A stretch of DNA of 64,000 nt, taken from NCBI GenBank assembly GCA_003550305.1, contig QKYT01000454.1, positions 18,964 to 82,963 on the forward strand, written 5' to 3'. The position numbers were made by a program, and so were the translations under genes. This DNA comes from Glomus cerebriforme (Eukaryota > Glomeromycota > Glomeromycetes > Glomerales > Glomeraceae). Every line of letters starts with the position of its first letter. The first letter of the stretch is position 1. The notes under the pieces are model-generated. The model was not told the origin of the DNA. It ran no database searches and saw only the letters and a program-made list of their open reading frames with translations. This document shows positions 23,198 to 35,575 of the stretch, in pieces.

Positions 23198-24835
23198 TCA
23201 CTTTGTCTTTGGTGTTATGAAAGTTTTAGGTGTGGGGAGGCGTATGATATCCATCTTCATCAGAATCGTCAAGAAAATTTCCAGATTAATATTATTCTTT
23301 GTATTTATTATGTCCAAAGTCTGATTAATGATAGCCTTGGCGCATAATATTTCTTTTAAAGTGTATGCAAGTGGTTCTGACTTATTCAAACGTCCAGCAA
23401 CTGTGTGAACCTTTCTATGTTTAACACGGGAAATGTATCCCTTGGGATAGTCCATTATTAATAGTTGAATCCTGTTAGCTCCATGTAAAATTCCTACCAC
23501 TTGCAACTTTCTTATAAGATCTTCCTTCTCATCACATGCCACAGCAAGCTTACCTATCATATCCTTTAACATTTTGTTTATCTTTAGAGAGTCATTCAAG
23601 TACTTAGTCCCGCTCCTTCCTTCCCATTTACGTCCAGCTTCTGTTGCAACAAATTCTAAACGATCTACACTTAGTCTGAAAACTCCATCGCCTTTACGGC
23701 CAATCTTCTTTCTATCATCTTATGATTCTACCTATCGCTAGAAGCGAAACTCATGCTTTCGCCACGTGCTAAATCAAAGTTCTGATTATCAAAAGCTGGG
23801 TCTATCAAACGGCCCCGTACGTTCATCTGATACCACCCTTCTAACTTTGAATCAATAAAGGGATTTTGAGCTTTTTGCCATAAAAATAACATACTTCGAT
23901 ATGCATAATTTATATAGTTTTGATCGAAATGAAGTTCATTATCATATTCATCTACAAATGGTTCAAGAATTAATTTTTGTAATTGTTTATGTTGTCAACT
24001 GTATATTTCGTCATTAAGTTTTTAGGAGAACGTTCAAGTTTTGGAAAGTCCTTAGATTCTAAATTAGTAATTTCATTCCATTCTTCTGTGGAGAATAATG
24101 ATTCAGCATCTGTATCGGCATCATTGATTATGAATGAATGTAAGCATGTCTCTCCAGGCAAATTTCTTGCAAACTTATAGATAACCTCTTCCACCTTTCG
24201 ACCACTCTTAAGTATCCACATGCGATTGGGATCCAATTCCGAGTACGCTTCATCAAATTTTACTAGATCAAGCTCAAAAGGTGAAATGTCATTATCCGAT
24301 AATTCATCATCACCAATGTCGGAGGAAGCAGATGGCCCGTCATTACCGGAAGCAGATGGTTCGTCATCATCAATTGCGAAGGAAGCAGATGCGGATGGGT
24401 TCTGGGTCGTGTAATGTGAAAAGGCGAGAAGACATCTTTGTAGGCTGACTTTTTTTGATGCCTACGGAATCAAGTTGGTCTTTTGCACGTTTTCTTGGAT
24501 TAGTCTACAAAATAATAATTGGATAAGCCCACGGTTGCGAAAAAAAAGTTATAAGGAATTCAGATGAAACTTTATACTTACATCATCCTTTCCCAAATCA
24601 AGAGGCTGCTTAAAAGATGACACAGAGTCAATGTTATTAAGAATCTTCGTGTGAACCATTTCCATCGATTTTGATCCACATAAGTAGAAATAGTAGCTTC
24701 TTTCTGCATGTTGTATAACAGGAGAAATGAGTGCTTGTTGAAAAGATTAGCAACGGGAAAATCCTTAAGCTCACCCTAATCGTGTCAACATCAAATAAGT
24801 CTTCGACGAATTTCTTTGAGTCAAAAAGAAATAAT
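23198..24835 (-). pseudogene. broken member of a repeated multi-exon family of unknown function
   Basis: Minus-strand exon-like blocks can be followed: about 24776-24835 (KFVEDLFDVDTIR), 24583-24708 (YYFYLCGSKSMEM, then SFKQPLDLGKDD before a GTAAGT donor), 24400-24505 (TNPRKRAKDQLDSVG), 23970-24411 (acidic, then DPNRMWILKSGRKVEEV) and 23198-23690 (GRKGDGVFRLSVDRLEF to the end). Frame is lost at about 24410 and again near 23995; an in-frame TAG lies near 23727, followed by another shift. I know no biochemical function. The layout (serine/acid-rich middle, conserved WILKSGRKVEE and GDGVFRLSVDR blocks) suggests a gene family expanded in this fungus. It is classed as a pseudogene because at least three lesions disrupt it. 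Confidence 0.6.
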
Positions 24836-25850
24836 TAGCTATTTGGCAGAAATAAGCACAAAAATATTTTCTATTGTATTTTGAAGAAATTCGGCAGCGA
24901 CAAGCAGTCATCGCCGGGCGACAAGCAGTTTCCCAGCTAGCTGCCAAAAGGATATCGACAAGCAGTCATCACCGGACGACAAACAGTTTCCCGGTTAGAT
25001 ATCGGTTTCTTCAGTCATTATTAGTGGCAATACTTTCCGGAAAGCATACCGGACGTTAAAAGCTGTTTTGCCAACAGTGCAGCATCGTCTTCTATGTTAT
25101 ATTCATCCCATTACGTACTTCTTTTGTCACTTATTACTCCTGTTTTTCGAAATATTCCCGAACCCATTGGCTTTTTTTTCAAACTTTCTTTCAAATAGAT
25201 CGGATATTAAGGATATTTTTACTCGTACAAGAAATCCCATCAGAGGCATATCGGATAAAATACCACTCTGTAGCTGATAATTAGGAAAGCAGTAGTTAGT
25301 ATGATACTCAGCAAAACCAAACCGAGAAAAGCGCCTCTGTCGTGACAATTGATATAATTAAAGTGTTCTCCAGTGTATCGTCCACCTTACGTTTCTTCTT
25401 AGTTCCTTGAGGGTTTCTTGAGGGCTTCTTGAATAATCGACACGTCCGGTGCTTGCTTCATACAACACCTTTGCTTCAAACTGCGGTAGGACGAGAATGC
25501 CTTTATTTTTATTTCTTTACATTCCTCAACGAAGTCCGTAAGATCTTTTGCTGTACCTATTTAATTTAACAGAGTTCGAACTTATTCTTTATAAGTTTAA
25601 GCGTAAAAAAAAAAATCGATAAGTCCGTATTCCATTTTTCATTTCAAGTTGCAGTTATGGTATTAACTTCTGACATAGTGTATTTATAATTTTGTATAAT
25701 ATACTGCAACTCATAATTGTCTGTTATATCAAAATGATTAACCAATCAAACTGCAGTGGTGTATATCAGTATACATATATGGTATCTAAACACGCTTACG
25801 CTTATGCTTTTTTTCAAAAAAAAAACGGCTATTTATAATATCTTACGGAC
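24836..25850. other. intergenic region with a short direct repeat
   Basis: Contains the 57-bp-period repeat at 24899-24998 and short open frames without recognisable domains. Downstream is the promoter side of the TYW1 gene. Confidence 0.45.
24899..24998. repeat. two direct copies, period 57 bp
   Basis: The unit CGACAAGCAGTCATCGCCGG and the following ACAAGCAGTTTCCC recur at 24956 with a few substitutions. Each unit also repeats GACAAGCAG internally. Confidence 0.7.
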
Positions 25851-28800
25851 ATGTTGCTCGATTATTTTAAGAGGTTTTGGATAGAATATCAGATTTTATT
25901 TTGGAGTTGTTTGGTGGCAGGTGGTATTGTGGTGTTTTATACAATACAATTCGTAAAAAAGAAAAAGCAAATTATCGAAGCTGAATATACTAACAAAAAA
26001 GTTAGAGAATTATCAGTTGTTAATAAAGAAAAACCAACCGTGAAGAGTTCTCCAAAAAGAATCAAATCTCGTTTAACTAAAAAGACTTCAGGTCAAACTT
26101 GTAATAATGATTTGGGTGAAAAATCTGCTTGTTGTGGCGGGAACGATGGAGGTGATTGCTGTAAGAATCAACTTTCAGAGGAACCTTATATTATGACAGC
26201 AAATGAGTCGTCAAAAATATTGATTAAAATATTTTATGCCACGCAAACCAAAACAGCAAAATATTTTGCTCAACAGCTGCACGAGTCATTTACAAAGCAT
26301 TCAAATTGTGAATGTACAATAATGGATATCGTTGATTATGAAACAGAAGATTTTTTATCTGAATTGGCAATTTGTATATTTATCATATCTACCTATAATG
26401 TTGAAGGTCCTCTTGATTGGTTTTATAAATGGTTAGAGGATACAAGATACGATTTTAGAGTAGATAAACAATCTTTATCAAAGATGAGATTTGCAGTATT
26501 TGGACTTGGTGATTCTGCTTATGGGGATCAATTTTGTATCCAACCTAGAAATATTGACAAATGGTTGGGTCAATTAGGAGCAAACCGATTATATCCATTA
26601 GGCGAAAGCGACAAAAATTCAGGTATTGATTCAATATACTTTATATAAATCTTTTTTTTAATAAATTTTCTAAATTATTTAATATTTTGTAATTTTAAGA
26701 TCAAGAAAAGAGTTTTGAAGCTTGGAAAATATCTCTTGATGATGTGTTATTTGATCCTTCATATGGATTAAATAATGTTTCAACTAACCCCAATTATGAT
26801 TCATATAGTGAATCGGATGATGAGCTAGATTCAGACTCGAATAATAATAATGATTCTGATACAGAAATGGTGGATGTTGAGGATATGGGTGCATTAGCTC
26901 CTAAATTGCAGGCTGCACGTAAATCAAAAGAAGAAGAAGTTTATAAAAATCATAATGGGCAACCGAAAAGAATTTTAACTGTACAAGAGCTTCCTGTAAA
27001 AGAACCTAAGGAAATGGTTACTCCAATGCTTCGTAAATCTTTAACTAAACAAGGATATAAAGTTGTTGGATCGCATTCAGTAAGTTGACATACAATTTAA
27101 CAATATTTAAGAGTAAAGATAGTAACAATCTTTTTTAATAGGGAGTTAAAATATGTCGTTGGACTAAGTCTGGTAAGTTTTTGTAATGATATTATTGTTT
27201 TCTAGTATTGGATAAGTTTATAATTCATTTGATTTCTTTAGATAATTAAAATAGTTTATTATTATTTTTTTTAATACAGCTTTAAGAGGCAGAGGTTCTT
27301 GTTATAAGTTTTGCTTTTATGGCATACAAAGGTTAGAAAGTAGTTCTGTTACATTATTATTATTATTATTATTATTTGAGTAATCATTTTGATATAATCT
27401 TTTTTTGGAATTCAGTCATAGATGCCTTGAAACTACGCCAAGTTTGGCCTGTTCAAACAAATGTGTATTCTGGTAAAATTTCATTCTATAAATTAGATAA
27501 TTTTCTTTTTATTCATTTCCTTATTAATTCAAAAATTTTTCAACAAAAAGCTGGAGACATCACACTAATCCTGTCGGTAAGTAAGCAAAAAAAAATTTTA
27601 TCAAAAAAAAAGAGGATAATTTTCTTGTTAAATCTTTTGAATAATTTTAAAGGCAAAGAATTTGTTTGGAAAGTTGATCCACCAGAGATGATTTTTTCAG
27701 AATGCCTTAATAATCATTATAAAATGATTAAACAAATGAAGGGTATACCAGGAATTAGAGCGGATAGATTTCAAGAAGCATTCAATGTTCGTCATTGTGC
27801 TTTATCATTAGTTGGAGAACCTATATTGGTAAGTCTCATTATTATCAACACGATAACCACGTATTTATAATAATATACTTGTGTATCATTTATATATTAG
27901 TATCCACATATCAATGAGTTTGTTAAACTTTTACATGAAAAGCATATTTCGGTAAATATATACGCAATTTCTTGTTTAAATATACGGTTGAATTCGTATA
28001 TATCTAATTTTCTTTGCTTTAAAAAATTTCCACAAGTCGTTTTTGGTTTGTAACGCACAACATCCTTCACGTCTAAGAGCGTTAGATAAAGTAACACAAC
28101 TTTATGTTAGTGTGGATGCTAGTACAAAAGAAAGTTTAAAAAAAATTGATAGACCATTATTTAAAGATTTTTGGGAAAGATTTTTGGAATGTTTAGATAT
28201 ATTAAGTCAAAAAGGACAACGAACAGGTAATTTTATATGATTTTTACGCGTCAAATATTAAATACTGTGATGATTAACGCGTTACTCTTTTTATTTTTTT
28301 TTTTTAAAAAAAATATATTAGTGTATAGGTTAACTTTGGTTAAAGATTATAACACTGAAGAAATTGCTAATTATGTTGAATTGGTAAGACGTGGTAAACC
28401 TGATTTTATTGAAGTTAAAGGAGTTACTTATTGTGGATATGGCGGAGCAAGTAAATTGACAATGGCCAATGTAAGTTTAATAAAATAAATAATATAAATA
28501 TATGTATTTTTGAATCCCTTTTAGTCTAAAGAAATTTTTTTTAAAAAAATAGGTTCCGTATCATAACGAAGTAATTTCATTTGTGGAACAACTTAATCAA
28601 AATTTAGGAGAAACTTATGAAATAGCAACAGAGCATTCACATTCATGTTCAATACTTATAGCAAATACAAAATTTAAAATTAATAATAAATGGTATACTT
28701 GGATTGATTATGATAAATTCTTTGAATTAATCGAAAAAGGTGAACATTTTACTAGTTTAGATTATATTGCTCCTACTCCTAGTTGGGCTTTATTTGGTTC

Positions 28801-28888
28801 TCCTGAAGCTGGTTTTAATCCTGAAGATCAAAGATTTTATAGAAAATCAAAGAAAAATAATAATTCTGTTAAAAATGGTGGATGTTAA
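25851..28888 (+). CDS. TYW1: tRNA 4-demethylwyosine synthase
   Basis: Eleven exons (25851-26622, 26700-27079, 27142-27172, 27280-27331, 27416-27472, 27551-27576, 27653-27828, 27901-27951, 28037-28226, 28322-28470, 28553-28888) encode 739 aa. The enzyme makes the tricyclic wyosine precursor on G37 of tRNA-Phe using S-adenosylmethionine, pyruvate and an iron-sulfur cluster. Residues about 15-34 are a membrane anchor. A flavodoxin domain follows (IKIFYATQTKTAKYFAQQL, FGLGDSAYG), then an acidic linker and the radical-SAM domain. Its cluster cysteines lie in CLETTPSLACSNKCVFC, split across two introns, followed by WRHHTNPVGKEFVWKVD. Further family blocks are GIPGIRADRFQEAF, VRHCALSLVGEPI and FIEVKGVTYCGYGGASKLTM. 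Exon 6 is only 26 nt but encodes the invariant WRHHTNP. A Cys-rich cluster (CCGGNDGGDCC) sits between anchor and flavodoxin. Confidence 0.95.
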
Positions 28889-29193
28889 TATAAATATATA
28901 CATTTAGAAACTTGAAATTGTTTACTCTGTATTGTATATCATTATTAAATAAAACGTATTTGAAAATGGTTATTTTATTATAAAAATGAAAGAATTTTAT
29001 TCGAAATTATTCTGAATTGTTCATGATGATTAAAGAAATAAATTTTATAAACGACATAAAGTCTGTTAAAAAAAAATATTACAATTTATGATAAATATGT
29101 ACAAAGAGTTTTTAGAAATGTGATAATTTTAATTCCTATTAAATTATATATGTGAATATGTTCAAACCATTAATATCAATCTATTATTTACTA
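28889..29193. other. short convergent intergenic region
   Basis: AT-rich 3' flanks of two convergent genes. Nothing else is seen. Confidence 0.5.
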
Positions 29194-30831
29194 TTAATTC
29201 ATTCCCGTCCTTGTTAAATGTGGTGCCATAGTTTGTGTATGAGGTTTAGCATTATAATTATTATATAAATTATAATTATTATAATCATAATTATTACTGT
29301 AATCATTATACTCACTAGCTTCAGATATCGGAGCAATATTTTGCTTATTTATTAATGGAGGAAGAGTAATTATTTGAGTGACATATGAAGATGGCGATGG
29401 ATTTATATATTGTTTCGTTGAAAGAGAACGCTGTGGTGGAGCAATAGGATATGTTGCTTTTGCCTGTGGTGCACCAACATAATTTCTTGGCGGGGGCGCG
29501 TAAACATTTCCAATTGTCGGTTGACGCGTTACATTCACTATATTTGTAGGCCCATTAGTTGCATTAGCTGGGTAACGTGCTACCATTTTTGGTGGAATAT
29601 TTCCGGGAATTGTTGGATTTCTAGCTAAACCTTTATACAAAGGAGGCATAAGATTAGGATCTGTTTGATTTCTTCCAGTAGGATCTGTCGGATTTCTTCT
29701 TAAACCCGAATTTTGCACAGCATTTATATTTGTTTTAGTTGAACGACGCGCTAAATCTACATTAACTGTAGCAACTTTAGATGGTTGACGTTTAACATTT
29801 GTCCCATATCTCCCTAAATCATTATACGGATTTGGTGCGAATGTATCAATATTGTTATTATTGACATCTCTAGTGCTAGCGTTAATAGAATTACGACGTA
29901 AAGATGTTTTTGAATAAAGTCTTATTTCATCTGTTTCAACGGTTTCATTGAAATTAGCTTTCTCAAGAAGATTTTTAGTTTCCTCTTCTAAGCTTATATT
30001 TTTGTATTCACGTGTACCGATTATTAATAATACTATACCAAGGAAGAGCTGATAAAATAAATTTATATAAAAAAAACATTAGTTCAGGGAAATTTTAAGT
30101 AAGACGCGTAATAAAATACGATTTAACTTACCATAATACCACCCTGAGCGCATGTAGCGATGAATGTAGCTCGTTCGGCATCATTGGCTATCGCAGTGCA
30201 TCGAGCTGAGAAATCGGTATCGGGTTGACCTTTAGCAAGGTTGTTTTGACATCTGAGAATAAAATCACTTTTTCCTTTCCTTGAAAGAAAAACATTAAAT
30301 ACATTTAACCCAATGATTATGAAAGTAGCCAACCACCATTGAACTGTAATAAATGCTCTAATTAACGTTTTCTTGCGCTAATTAAGATAAATTAAAATAA
30401 TATTATTAGAAAAAATGAATAAACTTAGATATAAATAAATAAATATATTAACATACACTAATTCCTCCGATAACTCCTGATATACCAAATGGTGTAAGAA
30501 CCGCACTTATTGCCGCATAACCGATTAGAAAAATTCTTGTCAAATGTAAAGTTGCAGCTATAATTTAAAATAACCATAATAATCAATAATTTAAAGAAAT
30601 GAAACAGCGATTTTGTTTTTTTAATAAATAATAAGAATAATAATAATAAAAGTGATACTTACGATTTTTTCCAAAAAATGTTAAAAACGCGGTAATGACA
30701 CAATAACTCTTTAAAATGATTAATACGGTTTAAAAAAAAAAACTATTGATTTTTTTTAATTCATTATGCTGAAACAATTTATTTACCGCAAATCCAGCCC
30801 CGATAATAATAATTACCACACGCCCTAACAT
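29194..30831 (-). CDS. four-span membrane protein with disordered tail
   Basis: Five exons (30787-30831, 30663-30708, 30457-30557, 30132-30377, 29194-30048) encode 430 aa. Four hydrophobic segments are visible: VVIIIIGAGFA with the next exon's YCVITAFLTFFG; IFLIGYAAISAVLTPFGISG; VQWWLATFIIIGLNVFNVFL; and GGIMLFLGIVLLIIGTREY. A polar loop with four cysteines (RCQNN, ARCTAIA, ATCAQ region) lies between spans three and four. The C-terminal half, about 270 residues, is Asn/Pro/Tyr-rich and basic, likely cytosolic and disordered. The topology resembles fungal tetraspan proteins, but I cannot assign a named family. Function unknown. Confidence 0.75.
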
Positions 30832-32224
30832 TTGTTTAAGGTAAAAGTCGTTATTTATTCGTGTGTTTATTAAATATTAAAGTCCATAAAAGAATGTCAT
30901 GAAAGACGAACGTTGTAGTTCGTCAAGGAACCGAAAATAGGTTCGAATGACCCGCGATTCCTTCTATTTATTTCTTCCGTTATACAATAGGATTAAATTT
31001 GGGCCTGCCAAATAAAATTGTATATTTCTTATAAATAATCTTGAATATAAGAAGAAATAAGAGAAGAAAAATAAATTGTCGGCAAAGAAATAAAATCTTT
31101 TGCCTGCGGTTGGTTTAAGTCAACAAAAGAAAAGGACAAAAGATTACAGATAATATTTTGGCAAAATTTAAGATCTTTTATGCGTTACAAAAATATGCAG
31201 AAAATCTAGCATATATATACATGTATGTCCGAAACAATATATGACACATGTACGTGTAATTGAAACAATTATCATGGTCCTTTTACCTGTTTTATTCCTA
31301 AAATGGAGATGAACACAATTCACATTCGAGTAATCAGAACCCCATATTTTAACAAGCTAATTAATACTAATTAATATTAATTCGGAACATTTGAATCCTT
31401 TTAATTTTCTAACCTCCTTCGGTCCTTCCTGTAGCCACAAATAGGTACGAAACGCCGAAGAATTTCCTGTCATGATGAAATTGTAACGATATAAATAATT
31501 CTATTCTCCTTGAATGGAATAATTCTAGAGGGAATAATATTTACGATTCTGTATAAAATAACAAGCCTCCCTTCTCTTTAAATGGTGTGGCCAATTTATT
31601 TCTAAATACAATTATGATGAATTTAAAGGTTTAACTTTCGGAAAATTACAGTAACCGGCGTAACGTAACACAGTACAGTAACTTCAAACAAATAATCATG
31701 ATGACCTTCAGGAGTTGCCAAGAATTTAGTAGAATTAAAATTCAATTATATTCGTTCTAGCATAATTATAACTTAATTAGGATGATTATTATGTATTAAA
31801 TAACGTTATTAAGGAGTGATATCAGGAGAATGTTTAAAAAGAAACCCCTTATTTTTTCTCGATGTATTCCACAGGTGTGGGTTCATTTTCTAGATAAAAG
31901 TACAATGACCTAATTCATTAAGTTTTTTTTAGAAATGATCAGCAAGTCTAAATTTAATAAATTAATAACGTGATTACGTGATTTTAAATTCTTCAGTTCA
32001 GCTGCTTTAATTAATTCAGATTGCATTTATCGTTATCTGTTATGGCATGTTCACCATTCATTCCTGTTTTTGTATGGCCATACAATTTTCCAAGCACATT
32101 CACAATGTTATCACGCGACTTTCGGATTTTATTTGCGTAATACAAGATACGTAAGACATATAAGTATAAAAAAAATTATAAAAAAAAAAAAAAAAAAATT
32201 TTTTTTATTCGATCTAATAATACA
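30832..32224. other. 1.4-kb divergent intergenic region
   Basis: Shared upstream DNA of the membrane-protein gene and the proline dehydrogenase gene. It holds a run of A then T at about 32170-32210 and ATTAATACTAATTAATATTAA-like words near 31360, but no recognised binding site or gene. A tRNA-like B-box word at 30950 was rejected. Confidence 0.45.
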
Positions 32225-34172
32225 ATGCACAATCAATTCCAATTCTTTCAAAATTTTCTTAGAATTTGTACGAAATTACGGACAAATTCATTTTATAAAA
32301 ATTCAATAATTAGACAAAGATTAATATTAAGTACTGTTCGTTTCAATTCAACTGATTTCAAGGGAACTTATGATCCTCCTAAAAAAACTGTAATTACGAA
32401 ACCATCATCCAGTTTTACTTCATTTATTGAAGATATTTCCTCTGAAGATAATAGAATCGCAATCCAAGACAAATCAACTAAAGAATTGTTTCGTTCATTA
32501 ATTGTTTATAAATTATGTTCTTCTCAATGGTTGGTGGATCATGCTCCAAGTTTATTAAAACTTGCTGAAAAAACACAACTTTCAACTCTTGCTTACTGGA
32601 TAATTAGGAAGACTTTTTTTGCTCATTTTTGTGGGTACGGGTTCAGTATATATATAACAATGGTAGTATTATTGGGATATTGACTTGTTCTAACCATTTA
32701 TATTCATTAATTGACAGTGGAGAAACCGCCCAACAATGTATAAATATCGAATTAAATAACCACGGTATTGGATTAATTCTTAGTTTGTCAATTGAATCAG
32801 ATATAAATGAGAATGGAGAAGAAAGTTCCGATACTTTAAATAAAGTAGCTGATGATGTGACCGAAATGATGGTCGATTGTATAGAAAATGCTGCGGTACA
32901 ACCAAATAGTTTTGTTGCGTTGAAATTAACAGGTTTATCTAATCAAACAGTTTTACATAACTGGACTTCAGCTTTAAATATTTTGTCCAATTCATTTGAT
33001 AAGTTTGATTCAGATAAAGATGATAAATTAGAACGATCAGATTTCTTTCAACTTATTCGTGAATTATTTGGTGATAATAAGGAAAATGTTGCTAAAACAT
33101 TATTTGATGACGCTGATAAAAATAAAGATGGTTTAATCAATAAGTTTGAATTTATTAATGCACTTTCTTTAGATAATTTATATGCTCGACAATTATTGAT
33201 TCTTAATTATTTAAAACAACAAGATTTTGATGATTATGATAAAACGATGAATCGTCTTAAAAAACTTTGTGATATTGCTCGATTAAAGAATGTTCGCTTA
33301 CTTATGGATGCGGAACAGTTATATTTTCAACCGGCTATAGATAATATAGTCATAAAATTATCCAGAGAGTATAACAAACCTAATAATAAGAATGGTCCAA
33401 TTGTTTTTAATACTTACCAAATGTATTTAAAAGATTCGAATGAAAGATTGATTCAAAATTATAATCTATCAAACATTGAACAATTTGTATTCGCAGCAAA
33501 ATTAGTACGTGGAGCTTATATGTTTGGTGAACGAGAGAGGGCCGAAAAATTAGGATATCCTGATCCAATTCATAATACTTTGGAAGATACTCATGCATCT
33601 TATAATCGTGGCGTAAAATTTTTATTAAATGAATTATCTCAAATTCAAAAGAGATCGAATAAACAATTAGATATTTCTAATAGTCCAATAGCATTTATGA
33701 TTGCCTCTCACAATAAGGAAACTATAATAAAAGCTTGTGAACAGATGGAGAGCCTTAACATTTCATCCAAATCCGGTTTAGTTTTGTTTGGGCAATTATT
33801 AGGTATTTTTATAACATTTCATATTGTGACTATTTTTATTAATGATTAATCGTTTTATGATTTAAAGGTATGCGTGATCAGATCACTTATACGCTAGGAA
33901 AATATGGATACGGAATTTACAAATACGTAGCTTATGGCAAGGTAAAATAAACTCACCTTTCTTATTCCCGATTGATTTCCTAATAAATAACTCTATTTCT
34001 TATTTTTTTTTTTTTTTTATAGATTGATGAAGTCATGCCGTTTTTAATAAGAAGGGCTCAAGAGAATTCTTCTATTCTTGAAGGCGTAAGAGGAGAAACA
34101 CAAATTTTGTGGAGGGAAATTAAGGATCGTATTTTTCATTATCGACTTTCCCAATTGCTCAAAATTTCTTAA
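32225..34172 (+). CDS. PUT1: mitochondrial proline dehydrogenase with EF-hand insert
   Basis: Four exons (32225-32634, 32718-33802, 33868-33941, 34023-34172) encode 572 aa. The enzyme oxidises proline to pyrroline-5-carboxylate with FAD and feeds electrons to the respiratory chain. The N-terminus is rich in Arg, Ser and Asn without acids until about residue 45, fitting a mitochondrial presequence. Family blocks: VALKLTGLS, RLLMDAEQLYFQPAID, NTYQMYLKD, KLVRGAYMFGERERA, FMIASHNKETI, FGQLLGMRDQITYTLGKYGYGIYKYV and RRAQENSS. Two canonical EF-hand loops (DSDKDDKLERSD near 234-245 and DKNKDGLINKFE near 270-281) sit between the first conserved strand and the barrel. Many eukaryotic homologues have an insert there. 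Calcium binding would link proline oxidation to calcium signals. The first ATG sits just after an A/T run. Confidence 0.9.
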
Positions 34173-34492
34173 ACTGGATTTGTATCAATTACTGACGTTA
34201 AACATTCCAATGCAAGAAAAATTTCAATATCAAGGACAATTATGAATTATCAAATTCGTAATCTACGTATATTCCTTCAATCTTTTATTAAATAATAAAT
34301 ATAATTTATCAATCTAAAATACAGTATATTATGTCTAAATATCTCTATTACTAATGAATTAAAAATTCTCTATAATGAATAAATAATAATTTTTTTTTTA
34401 AACTATGGATGTTTCTTTTACCCAGAGTTTATGGAAACCTAGATTAATTGGTAAATAAAAAAGATTGTTAAAAAGATAAATTATAGAAGATT
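34173..34492. other. convergent intergenic region
   Basis: Short AT-rich 3' flanks of the proline dehydrogenase and PEX11 genes; nothing coding. Confidence 0.5.
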
Positions 34493-35289
34493 TTACTCTG
34501 AGAATTGATACATACTTAAAATTCCTGCTACAAAGCCCGTCATAGCCTGTACCCCATCAGAAAACGACAATTCAAATAGATCATATCCTTTATTAAATGT
34601 AAAAATAAATAATTAAATTAAAATCTTAAAAATAAAAAAAAAATAATAATTTTTTACTTACCACAAAAACCAAAATCCATAGTAAGCTTAACTAAACTAA
34701 TGTATAACCAATGCTTTTTATCTTTCAATTTTTTTAAATCATTTTCTGATAATTTTTCTTTTGATTTCTTAGTTTTCTCATTTAATAACCAAATTCTAAA
34801 AATAATTTCATGAATATCAAATACGATATTTATAAACCATAATTTAATAGCAATAGGTTCAGCTCTTTTAGCTACAGATCTATCTAATATTCCAATCTTG
34901 CCAAGACAATATAAATCATCAAAGATATCATTCAATATACCAGTAACTGAATTGATAAAACCTGAATAATAAACAACTTTTTCATAGGGAATAACTGTAG
35001 AAGATGAATAACGTGCTCCTGTTACGTACTCTTTAAAATCAGCATATGGTTCAAGAAAATGCGCCAACCGAATTATTTTGCGAGTATTAGAAAATTGTGA
35101 AGTCATTGCAATTAAACGATGATAAAGTTTAGGATATTTTGATTTATTGTTTTTAACATGAAGCCAAAGAATAATTTTTCCAAAATATTGAATAATTTTT
35201 AAAAATTTATCACGACCATCAGAATGAACTAATAATCTACGAAGAATTTCAGCAGTTGGATGTTTTATTAATGAAGTCGTGTTAGACAT
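34493..35289 (-). CDS. PEX11: peroxisomal membrane elongation protein PEX11
   Basis: Two exons (34662-35289, 34493-34587) encode 240 aa, typical of PEX11 (about 230-260). The protein bends and elongates the peroxisome membrane before fission and affects fatty-acid oxidation. Diagnostic features: an N-terminal amphipathic stretch (DGRDKFLKIIQYFGKIILWL), then QFSNTRKIIRLAHFLEPY, a middle segment SGFINSVTGILNDIFDDLYCLGKIG, and the C-terminal helix completed by exon 2 (GVQAMTGFVAGILSMYQ). Exon 2 joins in phase (G|GA). It is divergent from the phosphoesterase gene, with only about 290 bp between starts. Confidence 0.9.
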
Positions 35290-35575
35290 GATTACAAAGT
35301 GTTATGAAAAGATTATAGATTATACTAAGGAGACGAGAAAGAATCGAATATGTATTAAATACCGATCTATGTATACGAAATAAATAACGATCGGTGCATT
35401 GTATTCGGGCGGAGATTTAAGTGTAACGCATAACATAACGGGCTTAAAATCTCAATTTAATAATAATTTCAATTAATTCTATTCTTTTTTTTTTCAATTA
35501 TTTCTTTCTTTTTTACTTTCCTTTAGAGCAAGATTAGCCTTTTTCTTCTTTTTCTCACGTTATATTCTTATTATT

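Noticed and set aside
24885..25010. Possible CRISPR-like or minisatellite array
   Set aside because: Only two diverged direct copies with internal sub-repeats; no regular spacers, and the genome is eukaryotic.
25127..25348. 73-codon minus-strand open frame
   Set aside because: No start context, domain or splice partner; composition is like surrounding non-coding DNA.
30880..30985. tRNA-like B-box word (GGTTCGAAT) near 30950
   Set aside because: No A box at the right distance and no cloverleaf arms; not a tRNA.
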